Source of the DNA: Marinobacter piscis
GTDB lineage: Bacteria; Pseudomonadota; Gammaproteobacteria; Pseudomonadales; Oleiphilaceae
Assembly: GCF_007671655.1 (NCBI RefSeq)
Contig: NZ_VCGX01000002.1
Coordinates: forward strand, 620,001 to 684,000
Reading direction: 5' to 3'
Length of the DNA stretch: 64,000 nucleotides
Part shown: positions 19,981 to 28,846 of the stretch, piece by piece
Layout: every line of letters begins with the position of its first letter
Position numbering within the stretch: the stretch's first letter is position 1
Program-made: the position numbers and the translations under genes
The notes under the pieces: model-generated
What the model was told of the DNA's origin: nothing
The model's database searches: none
What the model saw: only the letters and a program-made list of their open reading frames with translations

Positions 19981-20478
19981 ATGCTTACAAACAAAGAACC
20001 ACTCATACAAATCGATAGAACCGACCGGCGTATACTGGCCCTGATACAGGAAGACGCTTCTCTCACCAACCAGCAACTGGCGGAAAAAGTCGGCCTGTCG
20101 CCCTCACCCTGCCTCAGGCGAGTACGGGCACTTGAGGAATCCGGCATCCTGGTGCGCACCGTGGCCGTTCTTGATCACAAAAAACTTGGCCTTTCCCTCA
20201 CGGTTATTATCCTGATCGGGATGGACCGTCACACCCCCGAGCGCTTTGCGGCGTTTGAAGAGCAGGTAGCCGACTACCCGGAGGTTCTGGAATGCTATCT
20301 GGTGACTGGCCACGACGCAGACTATATGCTGAAAGTTGTGGTGCCGGATATGGATCAGTACCACCATTTTCTGCTCAACCGGATTACCCGGATTCAAGGC
20401 GTGAGCGGTGTACACTCCAGCTTTGTACTGAAACGGGTTATTGATAGCACAGCCCTGCCGCTGGGCTATTTGTCCTGA
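19981..20478 (+). CDS. Lrp/AsnC-family transcriptional regulator
   Basis: 165 residues. The N-terminal winged helix spans about 12-65 (DRTDRRILALIQEDASLTNQQLAEKVGLS, then SPCLRRVRALEESGIL). The C-terminal RAM/AsnC ligand domain spans about 75-150 and contains the VTGHDADYMLKVVVPDMDQY pattern. Such proteins form octamers that sense amino acids. It is transcribed away from leuA across a 146-base gap, so leuA is a plausible target. It is not a close match to global Lrp by the visible motifs, and a local regulator is more likely. Confidence 0.9.
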   Translation: MLTNKEPLIQIDRTDRRILALIQEDASLTNQQLAEKVGLSPSPCLRRVRALEESGILVRTVAVLDHKKLGLSLTVIILIGMDRHTPERFAAFEEQVADYPEVLECYLVTGHDADYMLKVVVPDMDQYHHFLLNRITRIQGVSGVHSSFVLKRVIDSTALPLGYLS

Positions 20479-20576
20479 TACCGGAGTATCCATCTGTACC
20501 TTATGAGACAGGCTCCGTACAATAAACGCCACTTTAAAACCACTGTTTTATGAAACACTAATGAACGGAAACCATA

Positions 20577-22310
20577 ATGCGAGCAAGCCGTTATCTGATT
20601 GCAACCCAGAAAGAAACACCCTCTGATGCGGAGATTGTCAGTCACCAGTTAATGCTGCGTGCCGGCATGATCCGGAAACTGGCAGCCGGTCTTTACACCT
20701 GGCTTCCCATGGGCCTGAGAACCCTGCGCAAAGTCGAACGGATTGTTCGTGAAGAAATGGATAAAAGTGGCGCCCAGGAACTGCTGATGCCGGCCGTTCA
20801 GCCGGCGGAACTCTGGGAAGAGTCCGGGCGCTGGACCGAATACGGCGGTGAGCTGTTGCGTATGAGCGACCGCCACGGCCGTGAGTTCTGCTTTGGCCCC
20901 ACTCATGAGGAGGTCATCACCGACCTGATCCGTAACGAACTCAAGAGCTACAAAGAGCTGCCCGCCAACTTTTATCAGATCCAGACCAAGTTCCGCGACG
21001 AGCGCCGGCCCCGCTTCGGAGTCATGCGCGCCCGGGAATTCATCATGAAAGATGCCTACTCTTTCCACGTGAATGCCGACTCCCTGGATGATACTTACCA
21101 GGTTATGCACCGCACTTATTGCGCTATTTTTGACCGCCTGGGTCTGGATTACCGCCCGGTACAGGCAGACTCTGGAGCGATTGGCGGTAGTGCCTCCCAT
21201 GAGTTCCATGTGCTGGCATCCTCCGGTGAAGACGACATTGTATTCAGCACAGACAGTGGTTACGCCGCCAACATTGAAAAAGCGGAAGCCGTTGCTCCGG
21301 CCGGCGCGCGGCCGGCACCTGCTGAAGACCTGCAGGAAGTTGCAACCCCGGATCAACGCACCATTGAAGCCATTTCAGCGTTTCTGGCTATTGATGCAAC
21401 CCGCACGGTAAAAACCCTGCTGGTGAAAGCCGAACCGGATGCAGAAGGCCATGAGGGCCTTGTGGCTCTGATACTGCGGGGCGATCACGAACTGAACGAG
21501 ATAAAGGCTGAAAATCTGGCTGGCATTGCAGAACCCCTGACCATGGCCACCGATGCAGAAATCGAAGCGGCCGTGGGCTGCAAAGCCGGCTCTATTGGCC
21601 CGGTGAATTTACCAGTTCCGGTTATTGTGGATCGCAGTGCTGCCCACCTTGCGGACTTTGTCTGTGGCGCTAACCGTGAGGGCTATCATCTGACCGGCGT
21701 GAACTGGGAGCGTGATCTACCGCTGGATCGTGTTGAGGACCTTCGTAATGTCGTCGAAGGCGACGCCAGCCCGGACGGTTCGGGCACCCTGGAGATCCGC
21801 AGAGGCATTGAAGTCGGGCATATTTTCAAGCTGGGAAACAAATACAGCACCGCTATGAATGCCACCGTTCTGGATGAAAACGGCAAAACCGTAACCATGG
21901 AAATGGGCTGTTACGGGATCGGCGTATCGCGCATTGTGGCGGCATCAATCGAACAAAACCATGATGACAAGGGCATAATCTGGCCAGATGCTATTGCCCC
22001 CTTCCAGGTGGTTATCGTAACCCTGAATGCTCACAAAACGCCCAGCGTGGCGGAAGCCGGGGAGAAGCTTCACGAGGAATTAACGCAGGCAGGTTATGAC
22101 GTGCTTCTGGATGACCGGAAAGAGCGCCCCGGGGTAAAGTTTGCCGATATGGAACTTATCGGTATTCCGCACCGCTTCGTTATTTCCGAGCGCGGGCTGA
22201 CAGCGGGCACCCTTGAATACAAAGGTCGAAGGGATACAGACAAGCAGGATATAAGCATCAGTGATGCCTTGTCGCATCTTGCCAAGGCCTCACCGCTGAA
22301 AAACCTGTAA
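20577..22310 (+). CDS. proS: Prolyl-tRNA synthetase (bacterial type with editing domain)
   Basis: 577 residues, the normal length. It charges tRNA-Pro. Class II motif 1 lies near 65 and motif 2 appears as [23 protein letters not shown] near 140-165. An inserted YbaK-like editing domain (INS, about 230-390) hydrolyses Ala-tRNA-Pro. Motif 3 is [18 protein letters not shown] near 440. The anticodon-binding domain occupies the C-terminus with [20 protein letters not shown]. It stands alone on the plus strand, convergent with murB. Confidence 0.98.
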   Translation: MRASRYLIATQKETPSDAEIVSHQLMLRAGMIRKLAAGLYTWLPMGLRTLRKVERIVREEMDKSGAQELLMPAVQPAELWEESGRWTEYGGELLRMSDRHGREFCFGPTHEEVITDLIRNELKSYKELPANFYQIQTKFRDERRPRFGVMRAREFIMKDAYSFHVNADSLDDTYQVMHRTYCAIFDRLGLDYRPVQADSGAIGGSASHEFHVLASSGEDDIVFSTDSGYAANIEKAEAVAPAGARPAPAEDLQEVATPDQRTIEAISAFLAIDATRTVKTLLVKAEPDAEGHEGLVALILRGDHELNEIKAENLAGIAEPLTMATDAEIEAAVGCKAGSIGPVNLPVPVIVDRSAAHLADFVCGANREGYHLTGVNWERDLPLDRVEDLRNVVEGDASPDGSGTLEIRRGIEVGHIFKLGNKYSTAMNATVLDENGKTVTMEMGCYGIGVSRIVAASIEQNHDDKGIIWPDAIAPFQVVIVTLNAHKTPSVAEAGEKLHEELTQAGYDVLLDDRKERPGVKFADMELIGIPHRFVISERGLTAGTLEYKGRRDTDKQDISISDALSHLAKASPLKNL

Positions 22311-22326
22311 CCCGGGTTTGTTAACC

Positions 22327-22362
22327 ACCTGAACAGGCGCTTTAGACAAGCCCTGTTCAGGT
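22327..22362. other. Hairpin between convergent proS and murB
   Basis: ACCTGAACAGG (22327-22337) pairs perfectly with 22352-22362 across a 14-base loop. It extends into the last codons of murB. Neither side is followed by a T tract, so it is not a classic intrinsic terminator, but the position between convergent genes suggests an end-of-transcript structure. Confidence 0.4.
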
Positions 22363-23385
22363 ACCAACCACGCCCGGCTCCATTTCAAGCGTTACTCCAA
22401 AACGACTCTGAACCGACGCCCGGATTGCCGCAGCCAGTTCCAGCACCTCATGGCCTGAACCACCCGCGTGGTTAATCAGGACCAATGCCTGACGACTATG
22501 AACACCGACCCGTGAGTTTCTGTAGCCTTTCCAGCCGCACTGATCAATCAGCCAGGCAGCTGCCAGCTTTATTGCACCATTATAGGGATGCCCTACGACC
22601 TTCGGGTAAAGCGACTGTATGTCCTTGAACTGCGCAACCGGCACCACGGGGTTTTTGAAGAAACTGCCGGCGTTGGGAATTGTCTCGGGGTCCGGAAGCT
22701 TGCGGCGGCGGATAGCTATCACTGCCTCGGCCACCTTCAGGGCGGTCAGCTCCTTGCTGGCAGCACTTTCCAGATAATCTTCCAGCTCTCTGTACCCAAG
22801 CTGCAAGGGCTTTGTGGGGGATAACCTTAACCGGATTTCAGTAATAATATAGCGGCCAGGCGAACGCTTGAACACGCTGTCTCTGTAGGTGAAATCACAC
22901 GCCGCGTTATCGAGACGCAAGGTTTGCCCGGATTCACGGTCCAGCGCTGTGACCGAGACCAGGGTGTCGCAAAGCTCAACGCCATAAGCGCCTATATTCT
23001 GTACCGGCGCAGCCCCGGCGGTGCCAGGAATAAGAGCCAGGTTTTCGATGCCCCGATAGCCGGCGCCGGCAGCGTACAGTACGGCCTGATGCCAGTTTTC
23101 ACCCGCACCCAGCACCAGAGTCGCACCTGTTTCGTCAACCTGTTCCCAGTAACGCCCCGGGATTTGCATGTGGATGACAAGACCATCGACGTCTCCGGAA
23201 AAAACCAGATTGCTGCCACTGCCAAGCACCAGTGTTTTGCACCCGCGGTTCTGCGCCCATGCCAGCGCGCGGTGCAAGTCATCAAGGCTTTTCACCTCGA
23301 TATAATAGCGTGCGGTCGCGGAGACACCGAGGGTGTTGAGTCCGAAGAGGCTAACCCACTCCTGTACCTCCGCCGCCGGATTCAC
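22357..23385 (-). CDS. murB: UDP-N-acetylenolpyruvoylglucosamine reductase
   Basis: 342 residues, the length of type I (E. coli-like) MurB. It reduces UDP-GlcNAc-enolpyruvate to UDP-MurNAc with NADPH in the cytoplasm. FAD-binding motifs are visible (LVLGSGSNLVFSGDVDG, LIPGTAGAAPVQNIGAYG). The proton-donor Ser is in NAGSFFKNP and YRDSVFK supplies the substrate-binding segment. It overlaps the LMW phosphatase by four bases and is the last gene of the envelope block on the minus strand. Confidence 0.97.
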   Translation of the reverse strand: MNPAAEVQEWVSLFGLNTLGVSATARYYIEVKSLDDLHRALAWAQNRGCKTLVLGSGSNLVFSGDVDGLVIHMQIPGRYWEQVDETGATLVLGAGENWHQAVLYAAGAGYRGIENLALIPGTAGAAPVQNIGAYGVELCDTLVSVTALDRESGQTLRLDNAACDFTYRDSVFKRSPGRYIITEIRLRLSPTKPLQLGYRELEDYLESAASKELTALKVAEAVIAIRRRKLPDPETIPNAGSFFKNPVVPVAQFKDIQSLYPKVVGHPYNGAIKLAAAWLIDQCGWKGYRNSRVGVHSRQALVLINHAGGSGHEVLELAAAIRASVQSRFGVTLEMEPGVVGT

Positions 23386-23861
23386 GCCATGCGCTCCTGT
23401 ATGTTCCGGAGCAGCCCCTGGCCGGCTTCTTCAATCAGGTCCAGCACGTGCTCAAAGCCTTCGTCACCACCAAAGTAAGGGTCAGGCACTTCCGCCAGTC
23501 CGGTGCTTCCGTATTCCAGGAACAGCGTGGGCTCTGTGCCGCCATTCTGGCGCCAGATGTCTTTGACATCCGCCAGGTTCTGGCGATCCATCACGACCAC
23601 ATAATCAAAGGTATCCAGATCTTTTTCCGAAAACTGGCGCGCCTTCAGCCCACCGATATCAATGCCCCGATTACTGGCCGCTTCCTGTGAGCGGGGGTCT
23701 GGCCCCTTCCCTATATGCCAGTTACTGGTGCCACAGGAATCAATGTACACCTGCTCCTGTAGCCCTGCATCTTCGACCAGCTTACGAAACACACCTTCTG
23801 CGGTTGGTGACCGGCAGATATTGCCAAGACACACAAAAAGCACACTGGCACGTTTACTCAT
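23382..23861 (-). CDS. Low-molecular-weight protein-tyrosine phosphatase
   Basis: 159 residues. The N-terminal P-loop [14 protein letters not shown] (about 10-23) has the C-X5-R-S phosphatase signature. The general acid Asp is in [10 protein letters not shown] near 130. In other bacteria these enzymes control exopolysaccharide kinases (Wzb-like) or arsenate reduction. Here it lies inside an LPS and murein cluster with four-base overlaps to kdsB and murB, so a link to envelope synthesis is likely but unproven. No tyrosine kinase partner is present in the window. Confidence 0.93.
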   Translation of the reverse strand: MSKRASVLFVCLGNICRSPTAEGVFRKLVEDAGLQEQVYIDSCGTSNWHIGKGPDPRSQEAASNRGIDIGGLKARQFSEKDLDTFDYVVVMDRQNLADVKDIWRQNGGTEPTLFLEYGSTGLAEVPDPYFGGDEGFEHVLDLIEEAGQGLLRNIQERMA

Positions 23862-24673
23862 GTACTGCTCTCTCCTTTCTGGTTGCGTTCCGCCATCCAG
23901 GCTCTGACTCTTTGTAAATCCACTTCTGTATCAACACCTGCCGGTGGTGTTCCGGCCGCCACCTCTACGTGGATCCGGGCACCATTATACAAAGCCCGGA
24001 GCTGCTCCAGGGATTCGGCCTGCTCTGTAGGTGCGGGGGCCCAGCTGACAAACTGGTTAAGGACGCTGGCGCGGTACCCATAAATGCCTATATGACGAAA
24101 ATACCCGGCACCCGCCTTGAGTGCCGCTCCGGCATTAAACGTAGAAAAACTGTCCTTGCTTACATCGCCCCAGTAATCACGGGCCCAGGGAATAGGCGCC
24201 CGACTGAAGTAGTGGGCCATTCCCTCAAGATCAAAAACCACCTTCACCACATTGGGATTAAAAACCTGATCCACATCGTGTATCCGCTCACACAAGGTTG
24301 AGATGGCAGCCTCCGGGTAGCGCTCCAGGTTTTCCGCCACCTGATCAATCAGTTGTGGCGGTATCAGAGGCTCGTCTCCCTGCACATTCACAACACGGTG
24401 ATCCCCGTCGAGTCCGAGCGTCTGAACAACCTCGGCCAGCCGGTCAGTACCGCTGGCATGATGGGGTGATGTCATAATGACTTCACCCTGAAATTTCTGG
24501 CACGCTTCATAAATACGCGGGTCATCTGTGGCGACAACGACCCGGGCTGCCTGGCTTTCGAATGCCCTGTCGTACACATGCTGAATCATCGGCTTGCCGC
24601 CGATATCCAGTAATGGCTTGCCAGGCAGGCGGGTAGAGGCGTAGCGGGCCGGTATGACAACCGTAAAAGACAT
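23858..24673 (-). CDS. kdsB: CMP-KDO synthetase
   Basis: 271 residues. It activates 3-deoxy-D-manno-octulosonate with CTP for transfer to lipid A. The N-terminal nucleotide-binding motif is [28 protein letters not shown] and the [11 protein letters not shown] segment are family markers. The gene overlaps the phosphatase by four bases and follows the trm112-like gene by 26. Its grouping with lpxK and msbA is typical. Confidence 0.97.
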   Translation of the reverse strand: MSFTVVIPARYASTRLPGKPLLDIGGKPMIQHVYDRAFESQAARVVVATDDPRIYEACQKFQGEVIMTSPHHASGTDRLAEVVQTLGLDGDHRVVNVQGDEPLIPPQLIDQVAENLERYPEAAISTLCERIHDVDQVFNPNVVKVVFDLEGMAHYFSRAPIPWARDYWGDVSKDSFSTFNAGAALKAGAGYFRHIGIYGYRASVLNQFVSWAPAPTEQAESLEQLRALYNGARIHVEVAAGTPPAGVDTEVDLQRVRAWMAERNQKGESST

Positions 24674-24699
24674 GGGGGCTCAATCCTGAAAAATGTGAC

Positions 24700-24888
24700 T
24701 CAGCTTTTATGAAGGCGCTCGTCGGTGGAGAGGGTGCGGGCTTCCGTTGCAAGCATCACCGGAATTCCCTCACGGACCGGGAATGCCATGGCGTCCTGAT
24801 AACACACCAGTTCCGTTCTGGCCTCATTAAGTTTCAGGTCACCTTTACAAACCGGACAGGCCAGCATGGCCAGAAGTTTTTTATCCAT
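24700..24888 (-). CDS. Trm112-family (YcaR-like) small zinc protein
   Basis: 62 residues. It starts [18 protein letters not shown] with a CPVC knuckle at 11-14 and a further Cys in LVCYQD, then the conserved [11 protein letters not shown]. Trm112 proteins stabilise methyltransferases in archaea and eukaryotes, and the bacterial role is not settled. It is regularly found between lpxK and kdsB in gammaproteobacteria. The gap to lpxK is 19 bases. Confidence 0.92.
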   Translation of the reverse strand: MDKKLLAMLACPVCKGDLKLNEARTELVCYQDAMAFPVREGIPVMLATEARTLSTDERLHKS

Positions 24889-24907
24889 AATACAATCTCA
24901 CTGACAG

Positions 24908-25945
24908 TTAAGAGGTGGAGGGCCTGACGCACGCCTGCAGTTTCGCATGCACTGAGTCTGAAAGCTGTTGTGGCAGTGTTGCCTCTACATGCAGCACCCA
25001 GGCATTGTCTGGCGCAAAGCCACGACACTTGACTGCATCCTTGGCTGTCATCACCAGAACCTGGTCAGAGTCAGACCCCAGATCTTCGGGACGGAAACGA
25101 TGGTGGTCCGGGAAAGGCACGGCTGTGACCCTCGCACCCAGTCCCTTCAGGGTATTAAAAAACCGGTCCGGGTTACCGATACCTGCAACGGCACGAACGC
25201 GTTTTCCCAGCAGGCTTGCCGGGGCCCGGGTTTCGCCGGTTTTAAGATTCACCAGTTGCCCCGGCTCCAGTTTCATGGCGTATAACTGTGGATGTTCGAT
25301 GTCAGCGGCGCCGTTTTCCGGTCGCTGTCCGTCGCTACCAGCCTCGCTTCCTCCGTTAATCACCACAAAATCGACGCTGTTCAGCCGGCTAACCGGCTCG
25401 CGCAGGGGGCCTACCGGAATCAGCGCACCATTGCCTACACCGCGGGCACCGTCAAACACCGCCAGCTCAATATCGCGGGGCAGACGATAATGCTGCAATC
25501 CGTCATCACTGATCAGAATATCCCCCAGTGCCTGATCAAGCGCAAACTCTGCGCCCCGGCACCGGTCAGGATCAACGACCACAGGAACACCCGTTGCCTG
25601 TGCAAGCATCACAGGCTCATCACCTGCCAGGGCCGGCAAGGTGTCTTTGGTGACCAGCAAGGGATAGTCGGACGCTTTGCCACCATAACCGCGGCTCAGG
25701 ATGACCGGCCGCCACCCGGCAGACAGCATTTCATTGACCAGCCAGGCAGTCAGGGGAGATTTACCTGTTCCTCCGGCGGTTATATTACCCACCACGACCA
25801 CTGGCGCGGATAATCGTGAGACCCGTTTTTTTTCAGCCTTACGCCGCCTTGCTTCAGCAATGTACCGGTAAAGCCAGGCGAATGGCGCAAGAAACAGTAA
25901 GGGCCTGCGTTTTCCGTACCAGAGACGATCGACAAGTGAAGTCAT
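24908..25945 (-). CDS. lpxK: Tetraacyldisaccharide 4'-kinase
   Basis: 345 residues. It phosphorylates the lipid A precursor at the 4' position on the inner membrane. A membrane-proximal N-terminal helix (PLLFLAPFAWLYRYIAEARR) comes first. The Walker A P-loop is GNITAGGTGKSPLTAWLV at about 53-70, and ISDDGLQHYRLPRDIELAVFDG includes the Walker B acids. The gene overlaps msbA by four bases, the same order as in E. coli. Confidence 0.97.
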   Translation of the reverse strand: MTSLVDRLWYGKRRPLLFLAPFAWLYRYIAEARRRKAEKKRVSRLSAPVVVVGNITAGGTGKSPLTAWLVNEMLSAGWRPVILSRGYGGKASDYPLLVTKDTLPALAGDEPVMLAQATGVPVVVDPDRCRGAEFALDQALGDILISDDGLQHYRLPRDIELAVFDGARGVGNGALIPVGPLREPVSRLNSVDFVVINGGSEAGSDGQRPENGAADIEHPQLYAMKLEPGQLVNLKTGETRAPASLLGKRVRAVAGIGNPDRFFNTLKGLGARVTAVPFPDHHRFRPEDLGSDSDQVLVMTAKDAVKCRGFAPDNAWVLHVEATLPQQLSDSVHAKLQACVRPSTS

Positions 25946-27720
25946 GATTGCTCACTGAACTGCATTTGATGCAACTGAGCATAAGCGCCATTACTGGCGA
26001 GAAGCTCACTGTGGTTGCCGGATTCAACAATACGGCCGTTATCCATTACCAGGATCCGGTCGGCTTTTTCAATGGTAGACAGTCTGTGTGCAATCACCAG
26101 CGTGGTCCGCCCCTGCATAACGGTTTCCAAAGCCTGCTGTATGTTTCGTTCTGACTCAGTGTCCAGTGCCGACGTCGCCTCATCAAGAATCAGTATCGGT
26201 GCGTCTTTGAGCAGTGCCCTGGCGATGGCCAGACGTTGCCTCTGCCCACCGGACAGCATCACACCATTATCACCGATTTTTGAGTCCAGCCCGTCCGGCA
26301 TTCGGTCAATAAACTCAAGCGCATGGGCCTTGGCGGCGGCCTCACGGATTTCCTCCCGGCTGCAATCCCGAAGGGCTCCGTAGGCTATATTGGCCGCAAT
26401 GGTGTCGTTAAATAACACAACATTCTGTGTGACCAGCGCAATCTGGGAGCGCAGTGCTTTGAGGGAGAAATCCTTCAGTGAGTGGCCGTCGATCAGAATG
26501 TCCCCTGAATTATACTCATAAAATCTGGGCAGAAGGCTCACCAGTGTCGACTTACCACTGCCCGAACGCCCTACCAGGGCCACACTCTGCCCTGCCGGAA
26601 TCGTGACAGAAATTTCTTTTAAAACATCATCCAGCTGATCCCGGTAACGGAACGATACCCGGTTGAACTCAATCTCCCCTTCAACACGATCAGGCGCATA
26701 GGTGCCGGGATCCTGTTCCGGCGCTTCGTCTATGGTTTCAAACACGTCATAGGCGGCAGCCACACCTTTCTGGATTTTCGCGTGCACAGACGTTACCTGA
26801 CGGATTGGCTTGGCCATAGTGGCTGCAGCGGTAATAAATGCGACCAGTTGTCCTGTTGTCATTTCTCCCCGAATTTCCGGAGCTAGCATGGTCCATACCA
26901 GTGCGGCAATCGCGACAGCCACCAGAAGCTGAATCACCGGAACACTGATTGCTTGTGTAGAAGCCATCTTGAGACTTTGCTTCAGGTTTTTATCGTTAAC
27001 CTTTTGAAAACGCGCTTTTTCATACCCTTCGCCCCCAAATGTGCGCACGACCCGATACCCGGAAATAGACTCGGATGCCACGTGGGTTATGTCGCCCATT
27101 GACCCCTGAATACGCTGACTGATCTTGCGAAAGCGCTTACTGGCATAGGAGACAACAGCCCCGATAAGCGGCCCGACGGCGAGAAAAACCAGAGTCAGTT
27201 TCCAGTTGGTATACACCATAAAGCCGAGAAGGCCGATAATAGTCAGCCCTTCCCGCAAAGTAATGGTGATAGCGCTGGTACTGGCTTCTGCCACCTGCTC
27301 TACGTTAAACGTCAGCTTGGAAACCAGTCGACCGGCGGCATTATCATCAAAATAACGGGAAGGAAGCGTCATCAGCCGGTTGAAGACGTCGCCACGCAGG
27401 GCGTTGATCACCTGCCGGCCAACGTAGCTGATGAAATACTGGCTCATGAACGTGCCGGCGCCCCGGAACGCAAAGACACCCACAATCAGGCCAGTCAGCA
27501 ACACCCGGTTTTGTTGGGTCGGATTTTCAATGGCAGCAATGACATACTCCATGGCCGCAGCCATACCCGTGGACGCTGCCGCATAGATAATATTACCGAT
27601 CACAGCCAGGGAAAACGCCAGCCAGAAAGGTTTTACATAGGCCAGTAAGCGCTTGTAGGTTTGCCAGCTGTCCCCCGGCTTCACATGTCTGGAATCTGGT
27701 ATCGGCCCTGCCTGACTCAC
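25942..27720 (-). CDS. msbA: Lipid A export ATP-binding/permease MsbA
   Basis: 592 residues, a half-size ABC exporter. Six helices lie in residues about 30-320. The nucleotide-binding domain has Walker A (GRSGSGKST), Q-loop, signature LSGGQRQRLAIARALL, Walker B (ILILDEATSALD) and the switch His in VIAHRLST. It flips lipid A-core across the inner membrane as a homodimer. Four-base overlaps with lpxK and exbD suggest one transcript. Confidence 0.96.
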   Translation of the reverse strand: MSQAGPIPDSRHVKPGDSWQTYKRLLAYVKPFWLAFSLAVIGNIIYAAASTGMAAAMEYVIAAIENPTQQNRVLLTGLIVGVFAFRGAGTFMSQYFISYVGRQVINALRGDVFNRLMTLPSRYFDDNAAGRLVSKLTFNVEQVAEASTSAITITLREGLTIIGLLGFMVYTNWKLTLVFLAVGPLIGAVVSYASKRFRKISQRIQGSMGDITHVASESISGYRVVRTFGGEGYEKARFQKVNDKNLKQSLKMASTQAISVPVIQLLVAVAIAALVWTMLAPEIRGEMTTGQLVAFITAAATMAKPIRQVTSVHAKIQKGVAAAYDVFETIDEAPEQDPGTYAPDRVEGEIEFNRVSFRYRDQLDDVLKEISVTIPAGQSVALVGRSGSGKSTLVSLLPRFYEYNSGDILIDGHSLKDFSLKALRSQIALVTQNVVLFNDTIAANIAYGALRDCSREEIREAAAKAHALEFIDRMPDGLDSKIGDNGVMLSGGQRQRLAIARALLKDAPILILDEATSALDTESERNIQQALETVMQGRTTLVIAHRLSTIEKADRILVMDNGRIVESGNHSELLASNGAYAQLHQMQFSEQS

Positions 27721-28142
27721 TGGCTTTCCACCTCACGCTCTGTGGTAATGCTTAACTGGGCAAAGCCCAGACGACCTGCCACGTCCATGGCTCTGACAAC
27801 GAACTCATGGGGGGTCCGTGCATCTGCGGTAATAATAAATGGCAGAGAGGTATCCCCTTCGGCCAGTTCACCCACACCTCGCTCCAGGGTCTCACGGCGG
27901 TTATTCACCAGCGCCTTGTCGTTGAGGATATACTGGCCTTCAGCATTGATAACAACATCAATCTGCTTTACTTCGGACGCGGCTGCAGGCTCGCCACTGG
28001 CCTCGGGAAGCTCCACCTGTAAATGACTTTCCCGGGTGAACGTGGTGGAAACCATAAAGAAAATCAGCAGCAGAAACACCACATCTATCAGTGGCGTGAG
28101 GTCAACCCCGACTTCCTGACTTCTCTGGCGAGTGAACTTCAC
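27717..28142 (-). CDS. exbD: ExbD/TolR-family proton-channel partner
   Basis: 141 residues. One N-terminal membrane helix contains the essential Asp (D20 in VDLTPLIDVVFLLLIFF). A periplasmic domain follows with the FIITADARTPHEFVVRAMDVA ending of the family. With the ExbB-like protein it converts the proton gradient into mechanical work. No tonB or tolA gene is adjacent, so its client is unclear. It is five bases after exbB. Confidence 0.92.
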   Translation of the reverse strand: MKFTRQRSQEVGVDLTPLIDVVFLLLIFFMVSTTFTRESHLQVELPEASGEPAAASEVKQIDVVINAEGQYILNDKALVNNRRETLERGVGELAEGDTSLPFIITADARTPHEFVVRAMDVAGRLGFAQLSITTEREVESQ

Positions 28143-28147
28143 GGCGT

Positions 28148-28774
28148 TCAGGCCCCTTCTTCAGCAATTTCACGATCACCGTGTACAACTTCAACCAGCT
28201 TGATCGCCTCCTGCTCCATACCGACCACCAGTTCATCAACCCGCCGGATGAAATAACGATGACAAATCAAAGCCGGAATAGCGATACTCAGACCCGCCGC
28301 TGTTGTGATTAAAGCCTCGGAAATACCGCCAGCCAGGTTGCCTGCATCACCCACGCCGGCAAGCTGGATTTCCGCGAACACCTTGATCATGCCAATCACT
28401 GTGCCCAGCAAACCAAGCAAGGGGGTTATCGTTGCCACTGTGCCCAGAGGGTTCAGGAAGCGTTCCAGTTCATGGATGACCTGGCTGGCCTCATGCTCAA
28501 TGCTCTCCTTCATGATCTCCCGACCATGCCTGGCATTCATGAGACCACTGGCAAGCACACGCCCAAGCGGTGACGAACCCTGCAGTGTTTTCAGCTTACG
28601 GCTGTTCAACTCTTTCTTCCGAATCGAACGCCAAAGCTCATTAATCGTCTGGGGGGGAGCAACACGGGACGCCCGCAGCGTCCAGAAACGCTCCAGCACA
28701 ATCGCAAGCGCCAGAATGGAACAGGCAACAATTGGCACCATCAGAATGCCACCGGCTTTCAACAGCTCGAACAC
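28148..28774 (-). CDS. exbB: ExbB/TolQ-family proton-channel subunit
   Basis: 208 residues. The MotA/TolQ/ExbB domain has three membrane helices: residues about 8-28, 112-135 and 155-180. TITPLLGLLGTVIGMIKVF and GGISEALITTAAGLSIAIPA are the classic pore helices. It forms a pentameric channel with ExbD. It is the first gene of the block running to murB, 72 bases after comEC. Confidence 0.93.
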   Translation of the reverse strand: MFELLKAGGILMVPIVACSILALAIVLERFWTLRASRVAPPQTINELWRSIRKKELNSRKLKTLQGSSPLGRVLASGLMNARHGREIMKESIEHEASQVIHELERFLNPLGTVATITPLLGLLGTVIGMIKVFAEIQLAGVGDAGNLAGGISEALITTAAGLSIAIPALICHRYFIRRVDELVVGMEQEAIKLVEVVHGDREIAEEGA

Positions 28775-28846
28775 GCTTGATCTCCCTGATTATTGGCAAG
28801 CGGCGCTACTTTAGCATAGCTGCAGGTTGAGGCCACACCCGCAGTG

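Noticed and set aside
22327..22362. Intrinsic terminator for proS or murB
   Set aside because: The stem is perfect but no T tract follows on either strand, so it is listed only as a hairpin.
24700..24888. Spurious short frame between lpxK and kdsB
   Set aside because: Retained as real: CPVC motif and conserved context show it is a Trm112-family gene.
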